From Nansenia antarctica (taxonomy: Eukaryota; Chordata; Actinopteri; Argentiniformes; Microstomatidae): DNA of 64,000 nt. The translations under genes and the position numbers were made by a program. The stretch spans positions 17,710,321-17,774,320 of the forward strand of contig OZ022351.1 of assembly GCA_963989245.1 (NCBI GenBank), written 5' to 3'. The notes beneath the pieces were generated by a model. That model made no database searches. It was not told where the DNA came from and saw only the letters and a program-made list of their open reading frames with translations. This document shows positions 56,501 to 64,000 of this stretch, piece after piece. Position 1 is the stretch's first letter; each line of letters opens with the position of its first letter.

Positions 56501-59500
56501 ACGCTAACCGACGTATTGACGTAGTCGATGACGTCGACGACGTCGAATAATCGTAACAGCCCTAGGTTACATACATTAGCTCATATATATATAAATATTA
56601 GGGATGCACCGAAGGTTCAGCCACCGAATGTATTTGGCCGAACAAAAAAGCATATTCGACATATATATGTGTCCCAAAAATCACGGTTCGGTACAGCAGG
56701 GTATTTTTTTTTTTACCACAGAACATACACACGAGTACCGAAGTCCCCCCCAAAATCGGTACGAATAAGTTTACCGTTACCCCCGATATATATATATATA
56801 TACAGTGTCTAGCAAAAGTATTCACCCCCCCATGGCTTTTTACCTATTTTATTACATTACAACCTGTAATTTAAACATTTTTTAAATCAGAATTTTATTT
56901 GATGAATCTGCACAAAATAGTGTTCGTTTTTAAATGAAATGAGAAATATATATATAAAAAAAGAATTTAAAAAAATAAAGAACTGAAAATTGGCATGTGC
57001 ATATGTATTTTGTTATGAAGCCCCTAAAAACTTCTGGTGCAACCAATTACCTTCAGAAGTCACATAATTAGTGAAATGAAGTCCACTTGTATGCAATCTA
57101 AGTGTCACATGATCTGTCAGTATATACACACCTTTTCTGAAAGGCCCCAGAGGCTGCAACACCTAAGCAAGAGGCACCACCAACCAAACACTGCCATGAA
57201 GACCAAGGAACTCTCCAAACAAGTCCGAGACAAAGTTGTTGAGAAGTACAAGTCAGGGTTGGGTTATAAACAAATTGCTTTAGCAGTATGCTTGGGGTCG
57301 TTGTCCTGCTGGAAGGTGAACCTCCATCCTAGTCTCAAATCACTTACAGACTGGTACAGGTTTTGCTCAAGAATATCCCTGTATTAAGCACCATCCATCT
57401 TTCCCTCGACTCGGACCAGTTTCCCAGTCCCTGTTGCTGAAAAACAGCCCCACAGCATGATGCTGCCACCACCATGTTTCATGTGGGGATGGTGTTCTTG
57501 GGGTGATGGGATGTGTTGGGTGTGCACCAGACATAGCGTTTTCCTTGATGGCCAAAAAGTTACATTTTAGTCTCATCTGACCAGAGCACCTTCCTCCATA
57601 CATTTTGGGAGTCTCCGCCTTTTTGCAAACTCAAAACGTGCCTTCTTATTTTTAGCTGAAAGTAATGGCTTTCTTCTGGCCACTCTTCGATAAAGCCCAG
57701 CTCTATGGAGTGTACGGCTAATTGTGGTCCTATGGACAGATACTCCAGTCTCTGCTGTGGAACTCTGCAGCTCCTCCAGGGTTACCTTTGGTCTCTGTGC
57801 TGCCTCTCTGATTAATGCCCCCCTTGCCCGGTCCGTGAGTTTTGGTGGGCGGCCCTCTCTTGGCAGGTTTGTTGTGGTGCCATGTTCTTTCCATTTGATT
57901 ATGATGGATTTGATGGTGCTCCTGGGGATCATCAAAGATTTAGATTTTTTTTTATAACCCAACCCTGACTTGTACTTCTCAACAACTTTGTCTCGGACTT
58001 GTTTGAAGAGTTCCTTGGTCTTCATGGCAGTGTTTGGTTGGTGGTGCCTCTAACTTAGGTGTTGCAGCCTCTGGGGCCTTTCAGAAAAGGTGTGTATATA
58101 CTGACAGATCATGTGACACTTAGATTGCATACAAGTGGACTTCATTTCACTAATTATGTGACTTCTGAAGGTAATTGGTTGCACCAGAAGTTTTTAGGGG
58201 CTTCATAACAAAGGGGGTGAATACATATGCACATGCCAATTTTCAGTTCTTTATTCTTTAAAATTCTTTTTTATATATATTTCTCATTTAATTTAAAAAC
58301 TAACACTATTTTGTGCAGATTCATCAAATATTATTATTTATTTTTTATTTTTTATTACAGGTTGTAATGTAATAAAATAGGTAAAAAGCCAAGGGGGGTG
58401 AATACTTTTGCAAGGCACTGTATATAGACAATTAAAAGTCTAATTTAGTATTAGTTCTAGTTTTACAGTCTCCGACCAAATGCAGATCTACAGCCGTTTC
58501 GGTGTGCATTTGTGGATAAACCTCCCCCCCCCCCCCCCCCCGACAGAGTCCAGTCTGACCTTGACGTTGAAGGAGGGTCTGAAGAGCTTGTCTCTGCAGA
58601 GGAAGCGTGACGGCGTGTCCAACTGGAGCGGGGTTGTGTCTTTCTGCAGAGGGTTCCTCCTGCCCTCCTGCCCGGGGGTGGTATTGTCCTCCTTGGGGGG
58701 GGGCTGATCCAGGACAGAGCGGAACACCTTGCTCTGGAAGCGGCCCACGTCCAGGGGGGTGACGGCCGCTCCCATCTGAGGGCCCAGCAGGGGGATCTCC
58801 GGGGACTTACGGGGGGCCGCCGGAGGGGGCATCGATGGCTTCTGGGAACCCCCTACAAAACTCTCATCCTCGCTCTCTGTTGAACACACACACAGCACAA
58901 GTGAATACACAGTAGGGCTGGGTTCAAAAAATCGATTTCCCGATTCTGAATCGATCTAATGAGCGATTATCGATTCATAAATCCCGAGATCGATCTTTCA
59001 TGTATCTTTAAGAATAAAAATTATGACGATAGAGATGAGCAGGACAAAACGAGATCTCGTTGCGGGTTGAAGCTGCAAGCAGAAAAAAACAAACAAAAAA
59101 AACAAACATGAAAGATCGATCTCGGGATTTATGAATCGATAATCGCTCATTAAATCGATTCAGAATCGGGAAATCGATTTTTTTGAACCCAGCCCTAATA
59201 CACAGATACAGTAGATACCTATAGCAGACGTTCAAAGCTCCTCCAACATCAAACATTTTAATTCTATTCTCATTCGGGTACGGTATGATTGACAGGAAGG
59301 CTTAGGGAGCTTTCTCCATTACCATGACCCCTGCTCCCCCCACCCCTTAGCATCTGCACAGATCTGAAAGGATTGGATAGGGGTAAGCAATACAGATAAT
59401 AATTTCGCCCACATGTCAAGGTGGAGCAAGGGGGGCCAGTTGCACCATGTTGCTTATCCCTCATCTTTCAGATCTACACAAGTGTCTAGGGGTAGGAGCC

Positions 59501-60110
59501 AGGGGTAGGGTTTAGGAGTTGGGCATCTCTCCTACCTGGAGAAGGGGGTAGGTCCACCAGGAAGCGCCCCTCCTCTGCCCGTCGGCCAGTCCTGGCAGAC
59601 TCCAGAACCCAGCGCATGGTGACGGCGGGCAGCCCCCACTTCTGTGCTGCCTGGTACTTGGTGCCCTCTGGGGTCAGCAGCACCAGGTGGGTGCTGGCCA
59701 GCATGCCCTTCCTCTGGTTGGCCATGCGCACAAAGTAGTCCTGGACACTGCAGGCGGGGATGGAGGGATGGAGGGATGGATGGACGGACAGATGAGGAGA
59801 GATATTACAGAGGAAGGACATTAGATAGGAGAAGACAGTAGAACAACATGACTTACCATATCAGCTTGTGTCTAAGACTAAGTCCCTGTGTGCAGAACAT
59901 CCAACAAGTGTGTGCATGTGTGTGTCTTACTTGGCTCCCAGGTGCTTGGCCAGCTCTACCAGTGACTCCCTCTCTGCTCCAGTGAACTGGCTGACTGAGA
60001 GGACACAGTCCGCGAGCGGGCAGCAGCCCTCCTTCACAGACACAGGGGTGAACAGAGGGTGGGAGCCCAGCTCCAGGACACACTGCTGCTCTACACACAT
60101 GGCCTATAGG

Positions 60111-60173
<63 letters not shown>

Positions 60174-63100
60174 ATTTAACAACGAGATAGAAAAGCACAT
60201 GCCAAGAGAAAGCACACACACTCAGTGTCAGAATCAGAGGTTCTATATTCATTTCAGGTCAAATTGGCTGCCAACAACATGTCTCTCCCCTTCTTCTTCC
60301 TCCTCCTCCTCCTCCTCCTCCTCCACTCTCTTGCTCTCTTACCAGCCAGGTATCCGTGACGACCTCGTCCACGGTGGCCTCCACCTCACAGCCCAGCAGC
60401 GGGATCACGGCATAGTCGGCCACGGCCCGCGTTCGGCCAACCAACACCTTCCCTGAGCTCTCCGTCACTAACATAGAGAGCTGGGCCTCGGCTTCGGCTC
60501 CGAAGCCCACCAGGAGAAACCTCTTCCCAGTGAACAGGCCTCCCTCGCCAGCCTCCTGCAGGGTGGAGTCTGCCCCCAGGCCGGTACTCTGGTCGGGGAC
60601 CCAGGGCTCTGGGGCTGCCGTACTCATCCTCCTGTGACTGCCATCTGCTGGCGGTGGCATCTCCACTTGAGAGTTAAAGGAGGGGAAAAGAAGTAGGACG
60701 GTAATCATGACACTGTGGTTTCACCTGGGGGTGCAGTTTGTACCTGGGAGTCTAAGTGCAATAGGTCTCAACATGAGGAGGAATGGTAGTGATCAGATTA
60801 TTACACTCAATAATTTATCCTCATGTTTTTTTTTTTTCTTTATCATGTCTATATCATGTATCAAATCATCTCTATCTTTAAGTAGCGGCGTTGCCCTACA
60901 GAGGGGAGTGAGATCCTCACCAGCCGTCTGGTCGTTGTCGTCCATGTACTGAGAGAGCATGTCCTCCTCTGCCCTCCTCTGGCGGGGGGTGCTGGGGCTG
61001 GAGGCAGGGGGGGCTGCCGAGGAGGAGCCGGGCCGGGGGCCGGGGGTGCGGGGGGCTGGCATGGCCACAGCTGCATGGGTAGGGGGCAGACAGGCAGGGT
61101 GGAGGTAGGCCTCCTCCGGGAGCAGGCTGCCTCTGGAGAAGCTGTCCAGCAGCCAGGGAACCGTCACTACGTGGGGCCTGGAGGAGACACCACACCAAGA
61201 CATCATCTTAACAGGTTAGCGAGGTTAGCTAACAGGTTAGCAGGCATTCAATCACTTTTAACAGTGTTCTCACACCTTCTGAAACATCAAATTCAAGCAC
61301 CTTTCAAGGACTTTCAAGACTCAATTCCCTCAAATTCAAGGACCCAACACAGCATAGTTTGAGACAGATCTAGATGAGAATTTATTCAGATTCAGATTCA
61401 GATAGCGTTAATTGCCATTATGCATACACATATAGGAATTTGCTTTGGCGTTACAGTAGGTGCGTTTATGCTTTTTTCACATACATGAACAAAAACAAAT
61501 GCAAAAAACAGGACAACACAGGACAGACAACAGTGCATTGGATAGTGCTATATATATAAAGTGCAGTGCAGTTTTTTTATATATTATTTATATAATAGTA
61601 TTTATATAATAGGAACTATCTGCTCACAGACAACAATTAAAAAGAGAGGCTTGAATGTGTGAAAACTAGATGGTCTCTTGCCTTCTCTACCACAGCACAG
61701 CAAAACAATATCTTGTGAAATATGTGTAAAGTTAAGCAATACAGAGACTTACTTTAATAGTTGACGAGCTAAGCAAAAACATTTTTTATATACATTTGTT
61801 TTTTGTTTTTTAGAGAGAGAGAGAGGGGGGGGGGAATTCAAGCACTTTCAATGACCCATGTCTATTTTCAAAAACTTTTAAGACCTTGATTTTTTTCTCA
61901 AATTCACAAACTTTCAAGGATTTCAAGGACACGTGGGAGCCCTGTTTTAAAGACCTCAGGGTTTTGAGTCCTAGAGCGCAAACCTACATCCATATTAGAG
62001 CGCATACCTACATCCATATTAGAGCGCATACCTACATCCATATTAGAGCGCATACCTACATCCATATTAGAGCGCATACCTACATCCATATTAGAGCGCA
62101 TACCTACATCCATATTAGAGCGCATACCTACATCCATATTAGAGCGCAAACCTACATCCATATTAGAACTTTAAACTGCACCCTGTGAGGTCAAAGCTGA
62201 TATGAAACTACGGATATGAAAATAGTTGCACGGTATGTTTAGGTAATTATAGCAAGTGGCCATGATGGTTCTCTGACCTGTGTGTGGCTTTGGAGAGGAA
62301 GTTCTTGATGTCCTGGTCAGGGTCTCCCATGACAACGTGGGTGAGGTCATCGGTGGGCTGGTTAAAGCGCAGGCCTCCGGCCGCATTCACTAGACGACGC
62401 AGCTTCTCCAGCTTCTTCCCCGGCAGCCCACACAGGTACAGCTGCACAGGTGGGGGGAAATATCTACCTCAAAATTGCCTCTTAAACTATAAGTTACATT
62501 TCATTGACTGACTGATGAGTGCGACAATAGATACTATTTTACAACTGATGTGCCTGTGTGTGGAACAGTCTATAAATTACTTTGTAGAATTAACGATTAC
62601 AATTGTAGAGACTTGATTCTTACTGACCTTACAGCCGTCCAGCACATCGTCTGCGGGACAGACGGTGAGGTCCAGGGTGTCTATGGGGTCTGGGGTGTCC
62701 AGGCGGCTGACGGAGGCCGTGGTGAGGGCTGTGTCGTTGACCGTCATGCTGGTGTTGACAGAGATGTGGCTCAATCCCAGGAGAGAAGGACCCTCTGTAG
62801 GAACATGAGCAAGACCGTTAAACCTGTTGTTACCATCTTGGGCTATTTCTGTGAGCTATGAGGGTTTGAAGACATCGACAACGTTGACTTTGTGGCTCTC
62901 ACCCGCTTTCTTCTTGCTGGTGCCAGTCGGGGTGGATGAGTGAGGCTGGGGGGCCTTGGGAGCGCCGCGCTCCACCGTGTACCTGCTCTCGTCCTGACAG
63001 AAGCCCTTCTCTATGCTGTCAAACAGCCAGTGCAGAGACACACAGAACACGTTCCACTTCCTCGCACACTCGTACTTCTGACCTGCAGACACAGACACAC

Positions 63101-64000
63101 AGACACACAGACACACAGACACACGACTCAGTGACAGCTATAGAAACTCAGCTCAGCAGGTAGAGACTGAAGACACTAATTTGAGGTCTAAAGCTGGTAT
63201 AAGACGATGGTGATTAAGATGATGATGATGACGACGACGAGGATGATAGTCACAGAGCTTAAGGTGTGGGCTCGCTGACGAACCTATGGGTTCGCTGACA
63301 ATGAGATGGGTGCACTCATTCATCTTGAGCTGGCCGGTGTAGACGGCCCCGTGCTGCTGGCAGAGCCGCTGCACCTCCTTGCGCTCCACGGTGGAGAGGC
63401 CCGTGACACAGACGGTACAGCCACGGAGCACGGGGCAGAGGTACTCCTCCACGGCCAGGTCTGAGTGCCTGAACAAGCTGAGATAATGTCATAGTCACAG
63501 TTAGACACAGAGCAGAGCATCTATTTTGCTACAATCTGAACTACCACTACGCTTTAGGGCCTTGTATAGAATATATTGGTTAGCTACATCATTGGTGATT
63601 AATTAGATTCCAATGGCAACAAAGGACCCCAGATGGACGCCATGCTGCTCTAGCGATAGTGCAGGCAGATGATGCAACTTATCATCATAAGTAAAGATAT
63701 CCCGTTACCTGTCCTGAGATTTGTCCCAGCAGTCTTTGACCCACGTGGGCAGCAGGATGGGCTTCCCCAGGCTGGCTGCCACTAGGTACTTCTTGCTGCC
63801 CACCTCCCCAGCAATCAGGTGAGTGACGGACACGTTGAGGTCACGATAGACCCGCCCTCCCATCAGCTGGACCAGATCCATCACATCTGTCTGTAGACAA
63901 GACATCACAGTTGACCATGACTTACAAAACTGTCTGGCAAACACTTTGGTTAATGAGCTTAGGTGAGTTGGGTGGTCTGGCAGACACTCACCCTCGCGTC
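50679..64000 (-). CDS. topbp1: TopBP1, DNA-damage checkpoint and replication scaffold (5' end outside window)
   Basis: Twenty-four minus-strand exons, given individually below, join with GT-AG introns and consistent phases into about 1402 codons. The N-terminal roughly 100 residues (BRCT0) lie beyond the edge. TopBP1 is a nuclear scaffold. Its BRCT1-2 bind phosphorylated RAD9 and Treslin/TICRR, BRCT5 binds partners such as MDC1 and BLM, BRCT7-8 bind FANCJ, and a region between BRCT6 and BRCT7 activates ATR-ATRIP. All these modules are present. The ATR-activating region retains WDDPTAREERAKL, with the conserved tryptophan. The C-terminus has a basic nuclear localisation-like RKRKG...KLKK tail. 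Exons are intact. Introns are loaded with microsatellites, a donor-duplication array and DNA transposons. Identification rests on strong similarity to vertebrate TOPBP1 recalled from knowledge. Confidence 0.97.
50990..51151 (-). CDS. topbp1: topbp1 exon 23
   Basis: 54 codons, phase 0 at both ends, BRCT8 (HLFADFSRLK...EFISDYLMH). Donor GTAAGT, acceptor CTCTCCAG. A GGGA/GGAG tetranucleotide array (about 51165-51253) fills the intron just upstream. Confidence 0.92.
51323..51412 (-). CDS. topbp1: topbp1 exon 22
   Basis: 30 codons, start of BRCT8 (GAFSGWTVMLNMDQNREAGF). Donor is the weaker GTTTAA. Confidence 0.92.
51555..51683 (-). CDS. topbp1: topbp1 exon 21
   Basis: 43 codons (DEYEWGSSSILDALPS...), linking BRCT7 to BRCT8. 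Donor GTACCT, acceptor TTCCAG. CA-type microsatellites lie on both sides. Confidence 0.92.
51845..52155. repeat. Short tandem repeat split by an inserted fragment, topbp1 intron 20
   Basis: Repeated TCTACTGGTTAGTG / TCTACTGGTTAATA units (51860-52000 and 52110-52150) flank about 105 bp containing AAGGATCCCCATTAGCTGAC and TCTTCCTGGGGTCCGAA, a dispersed-repeat-like insert. Confidence 0.7.
52171..52334 (-). CDS. topbp1: topbp1 exon 20
   Basis: Phase 1 in, 0 out. BRCT7 core (DNQCFDSSCSHIVVGNPLRN...GKWVLHRSYLEACR). Its acceptor CTCCTGTAG lies only about 35 bases from the tandem array that fills intron 19. Confidence 0.93.
52369..53336 (-). repeat. Tandem array of the exon 19 / splice-donor junction
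   Basis: About 38 contiguous units of 25 bp (about a third have 26 bp through one extra G on the plus strand). Each minus-strand unit holds CTCATAGAGGAGCTAG followed by GTGAGTCAC. The first unit in the direction of transcription is the real end of exon 19 and its donor (53312/53313). The rest fill intron 19. Variants are few: CGCTATG (52582, 52884), TAGCACC (52751), ACATAGC (52826) and TAACCTAG (52849). Confidence 0.93.
53313..53412 (-). CDS. topbp1: topbp1 exon 19
   Basis: 33 codons plus one base: TEESEAVREPPRFQ, then LSSLNPQERIDYSHLIEEL, the start of BRCT7. Its last 22 coding bases and donor are the seed of the downstream tandem array. Phase fits exon 20 when the first donor is used. Confidence 0.93.
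53565..53707 (-). CDS. topbp1: topbp1 exon 18
   Basis: Linker before BRCT7 (ACDVIDQQMRQ..., PNAPSIAFPLANPPVPPEPQ). Donor GTAAGC followed by a long GT/CA microsatellite (53488-53552). Acceptor TCCCCAG. Confidence 0.92.
53919..54157 (-). CDS. topbp1: topbp1 exon 17 (ATR-activating region)
   Basis: Encodes NTEPSQSEQIVWDDPTAREE, with the conserved tryptophan required for ATR activation in other vertebrates, followed by an acidic/proline-rich stretch. Donor GTGAGC is directly followed by an AAC/CAA trinucleotide repeat (53880-53909). Confidence 0.94.
54310..54514 (-). CDS. topbp1: topbp1 exon 16
   Basis: Encodes DLSETLEMRENLQRQLQEIM and a Ser/Arg-rich segment ending NGTRRTLEAL, part of the ATR-activating region. 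Confidence 0.93.
54743..54998 (-). CDS. topbp1: topbp1 exon 15
   Basis: End of BRCT6 (SESLYPFTYNPKMSL) and the start of the ATR-activating region, acidic (PETETRGPEDD). Confidence 0.93.
55220..55343 (-). CDS. topbp1: topbp1 exon 14
   Basis: BRCT6 core: WSCDDTVTHYIYQGR and VKERGVHVVSQHWLLA. Donor GTATGT. Confidence 0.93.
55477..55586 (-). CDS. topbp1: topbp1 exon 13
   Basis: Start of BRCT6: VVICVSRKLSQKQSELNGIA and SLGADF. Ends in phase 2, matching exon 14. Confidence 0.93.
55720..55905 (-). CDS. topbp1: topbp1 exon 12
   Basis: 62 codons between BRCT5 and BRCT6 (DALDALDTPGGRSQPGQK, TPLSEVIGRNLQAALANS). Phase 0 at both ends. Confidence 0.93.
55945..56566. mobile_element. hAT-like non-autonomous element, topbp1 intron 11
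   Basis: TAGAGCTGTCCCAAACGACT at the left and GTCGAATAATCGTAACAGCCCTA at the right resemble hAT ends. Repeated CGATTA / TAACG motifs occur inside, with two poly-A tracts. No matching 8-bp target duplication was found. Confidence 0.5.
56598..56790. mobile_element. hAT end fragment, topbp1 intron 11
   Basis: TTAGGGATGCACCGAAGGTT followed by CAGCCACCGAA is a typical hAT terminus, with CGGTTCGGTA further in. It is truncated or interrupted near the Tc1 insertion. Confidence 0.5.
56803..58420 (-). mobile_element. Fold-back Tc1-like transposon, topbp1 intron 11
   Basis: Flanked by TA (56801-56802 and 58421-58422) with ends CAGTGTCTAGCAAAAGTATT / AATACTTTTGCAAGGCACTG. The whole first about 470 bp (56803-57270) is an inverse copy of the last 470 bp (57951-58420), far beyond normal terminal repeats. 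The right arm leads into a minus-strand transposase that runs leftward and stops at the breakpoint at about 57270, before the third catalytic residue. The left arm repeats the transposase start in the opposite direction. Confidence 0.85.
57271..58025 (-). pseudogene. Truncated Tc1 transposase
   Basis: Starts MKTKELFKQVRDKVVEKYKS (ATG at 58023-58025), with paired helix-turn-helix domains and a GRPPKLTDRA linker. It is open to about 57573, then continues in other frames with GGGSIMLWGCFSATGTGKLV and, after a stop, QQDNDPKHTAK (second catalytic Asp region) to the breakpoint. The C-terminus is missing and frameshifts are present, so it is non-functional. Confidence 0.8.
58560..58876 (-). CDS. topbp1: topbp1 exon 11
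   Basis: Linker between BRCT5 and BRCT6: SEDESFVGGSQKPSMPPP, VTPLDVGRFQSKVFRSVLDQ, DTPSRFLCRDKLFRPSFNVK. Donor GTCAGA. A C homopolymer (58524-58541 on plus) lies in the adjoining intron. Confidence 0.93.
58913..59197. mobile_element. Palindromic hAT-type MITE, topbp1 intron 10
   Basis: A 285-bp element whose roughly 100-bp arms are near-perfect inverse copies (TAGGGCTGGGTTCAAAAAAT ... ATTTTTTTGAACCCAGCCCTA). It is flanked by a perfect 8-bp duplication ATACACAG (58905-58912 and 59198-59205). The central loop is about 80 bp. It encodes no protein. Confidence 0.9.
59536..59747 (-). CDS. topbp1: topbp1 exon 10
   Basis: Rest of BRCT5: VQDYFVRMANQRKGMLASTH, KWGLPAVTMRWVLESARTGR. BRCT5 binds phosphopeptides of partners such as MDC1 and BLM in mammals. 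Confidence 0.94.
59931..60103 (-). CDS. topbp1: topbp1 exon 9
   Basis: End of BRCT4 and start of BRCT5 (AMCVEQQCVLELGSHPLFTP, CVLSVSQFTGAERESLVELA). Acceptor CCTATAG, donor GTAAGA. A CA microsatellite (60112-60169) lies just upstream. Confidence 0.93.
60343..60665 (-). CDS. topbp1: topbp1 exon 8
   Basis: Linker and most of BRCT4: EGGLFTGKRFLLVGFGAEAE, VADYAVIPLLGCEVEATVDE. A CCT trinucleotide tract (60290-60324) follows the donor inside the intron. Confidence 0.93.
60921..61177 (-). CDS. topbp1: topbp1 exon 7
   Basis: End of BRCT3 (PHVVTVPWLLDSFSRGSLLP) and an Ala/Pro-rich low-complexity linker with EEDMLSQYMDDNDQTA. Confidence 0.92.
61971..62165. repeat. 24-bp minisatellite, about eight copies, topbp1 intron 6
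   Basis: Contiguous units of CCTACATCCATATTAGAGCG followed by CATA, nearly identical. The period is a multiple of three, so both strands stay open and encode repeat peptides. This is not evidence of a gene. Confidence 0.93.
62278..62441 (-). CDS. topbp1: topbp1 exon 6
   Basis: Start of BRCT3: LYLCGLPGKKLEKLRRLVNA, RFNQPTDDLTHVVMGDPDQD. Ends in phase 2, matching exon 7. Confidence 0.94.
62628..62794 (-). CDS. topbp1: topbp1 exon 5
   Basis: Linker between BRCT2 and BRCT3 (EGPSLLGLSHISVNTSMTVN, ADDVLDGCK). Confidence 0.92.
62903..63082 (-). CDS. topbp1: topbp1 exon 4
   Basis: End of BRCT2: GQKYECARKWNVFCVSLHWL, FDSIEKGFCQDESRY, then a Ser/Pro/Lys-rich linker. A CAGACACA microsatellite lies at its acceptor side. 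Confidence 0.94.
63284..63468 (-). CDS. topbp1: topbp1 exon 3
   Basis: Start of BRCT2: CPVLRGCTVCVTGLSTVERK, GQLKMNECTHLIVSEPI. The exons 2-4 unit corresponds to the RAD9/Treslin-binding tandem BRCT1-2. Confidence 0.95.
63709..63890 (-). CDS. topbp1: topbp1 exon 2 of window
   Basis: BRCT1: LVQLMGGRVYRDLNVSVTHL, GSKKYLVAASLGKPILLPTW. Numbering is within this window; more exons exist upstream. Confidence 0.95.
63992..64000 (-). CDS. topbp1: topbp1 partial exon at window edge
   Basis: Only the last nine bases of the exon precede a GTGAGT donor. The phase fits the next exon. Confidence 0.6.

Noticed and set aside
57037..57387. Plus-strand frame starting with a Tc1 transposase N-terminus
   Set aside because: It is the inverted arm of the fold-back element and runs out of transposase sequence at the breakpoint, so it is not a separate gene.
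61886..62188. 100-codon frame with YIHIRAHT repeats
   Set aside because: It is a by-product of a 24-bp intronic minisatellite; the opposite strand is equally open.

Overview
The window is nuclear DNA of a ray-finned (teleost) fish. Evidence: an intron-rich vertebrate gene (topbp1) with GT-AG exons, very dense dinucleotide microsatellites (CA/GT, GA/CT), poly-C/G tracts, tRNA-headed SINEs, Tc1 and hAT DNA transposons and two young LTR retroelements of types common in fish. The species cannot be named from sequence alone.

Layout. 1-5.26 kb: satellite-rich DNA (GA/CT and CA/GT tracts, a 28-bp and a 65-bp minisatellite), no gene. 5262-9552: a complete Ty3/gypsy-type retrotransposon with identical 138-bp LTRs, 5-bp target duplication and one uninterrupted 1326-codon gag-pol frame. 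9.55-17.9 kb: non-coding DNA with microsatellites and SINEs. 17917-30233: a complete 12.3-kb endogenous retrovirus with apparently identical 650-bp LTRs, a 2-kb leader, gag in two frames, a UAG codon between gag and pol, an uninterrupted pol and a gamma-type env. 30.2-50.6 kb: non-coding DNA with SINEs, a 1.3-kb hAT derivative with perfect 8-bp target duplication, other terminal-inverted-repeat elements, a CpG-rich patch near 46 kb and a decayed Tc1 element. 50.6-64 kb: topbp1 on the minus strand, 24 exons (the first cut by the window edge), all exon phases consistent and about 1400 codons visible. It encodes BRCT1 to BRCT8 and the ATR-activating region of the DNA-damage checkpoint scaffold TopBP1.

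Most notable. (1) The retroviral pol carries, between protease and reverse transcriptase, a segment with two H-x-T-L motifs typical of 2H phosphoesterases, the superfamily that includes viral 2',5'-phosphodiesterases that blunt the OAS/RNase L response. (2) topbp1 intron 19 is almost entirely a tandem array of about 37 copies of the exon 19 / splice-donor junction itself, nearly every copy carrying an intact GTGAGT donor and an AP-1-like TGACTCA heptamer. (3) A Tc1 transposon in topbp1 intron 11 is a fold-back form with about 470-bp inverted arms, each holding the transposase N-terminus. (4) Both LTR elements look freshly inserted.

All boundaries were read by eye. No alignment or database search was run.
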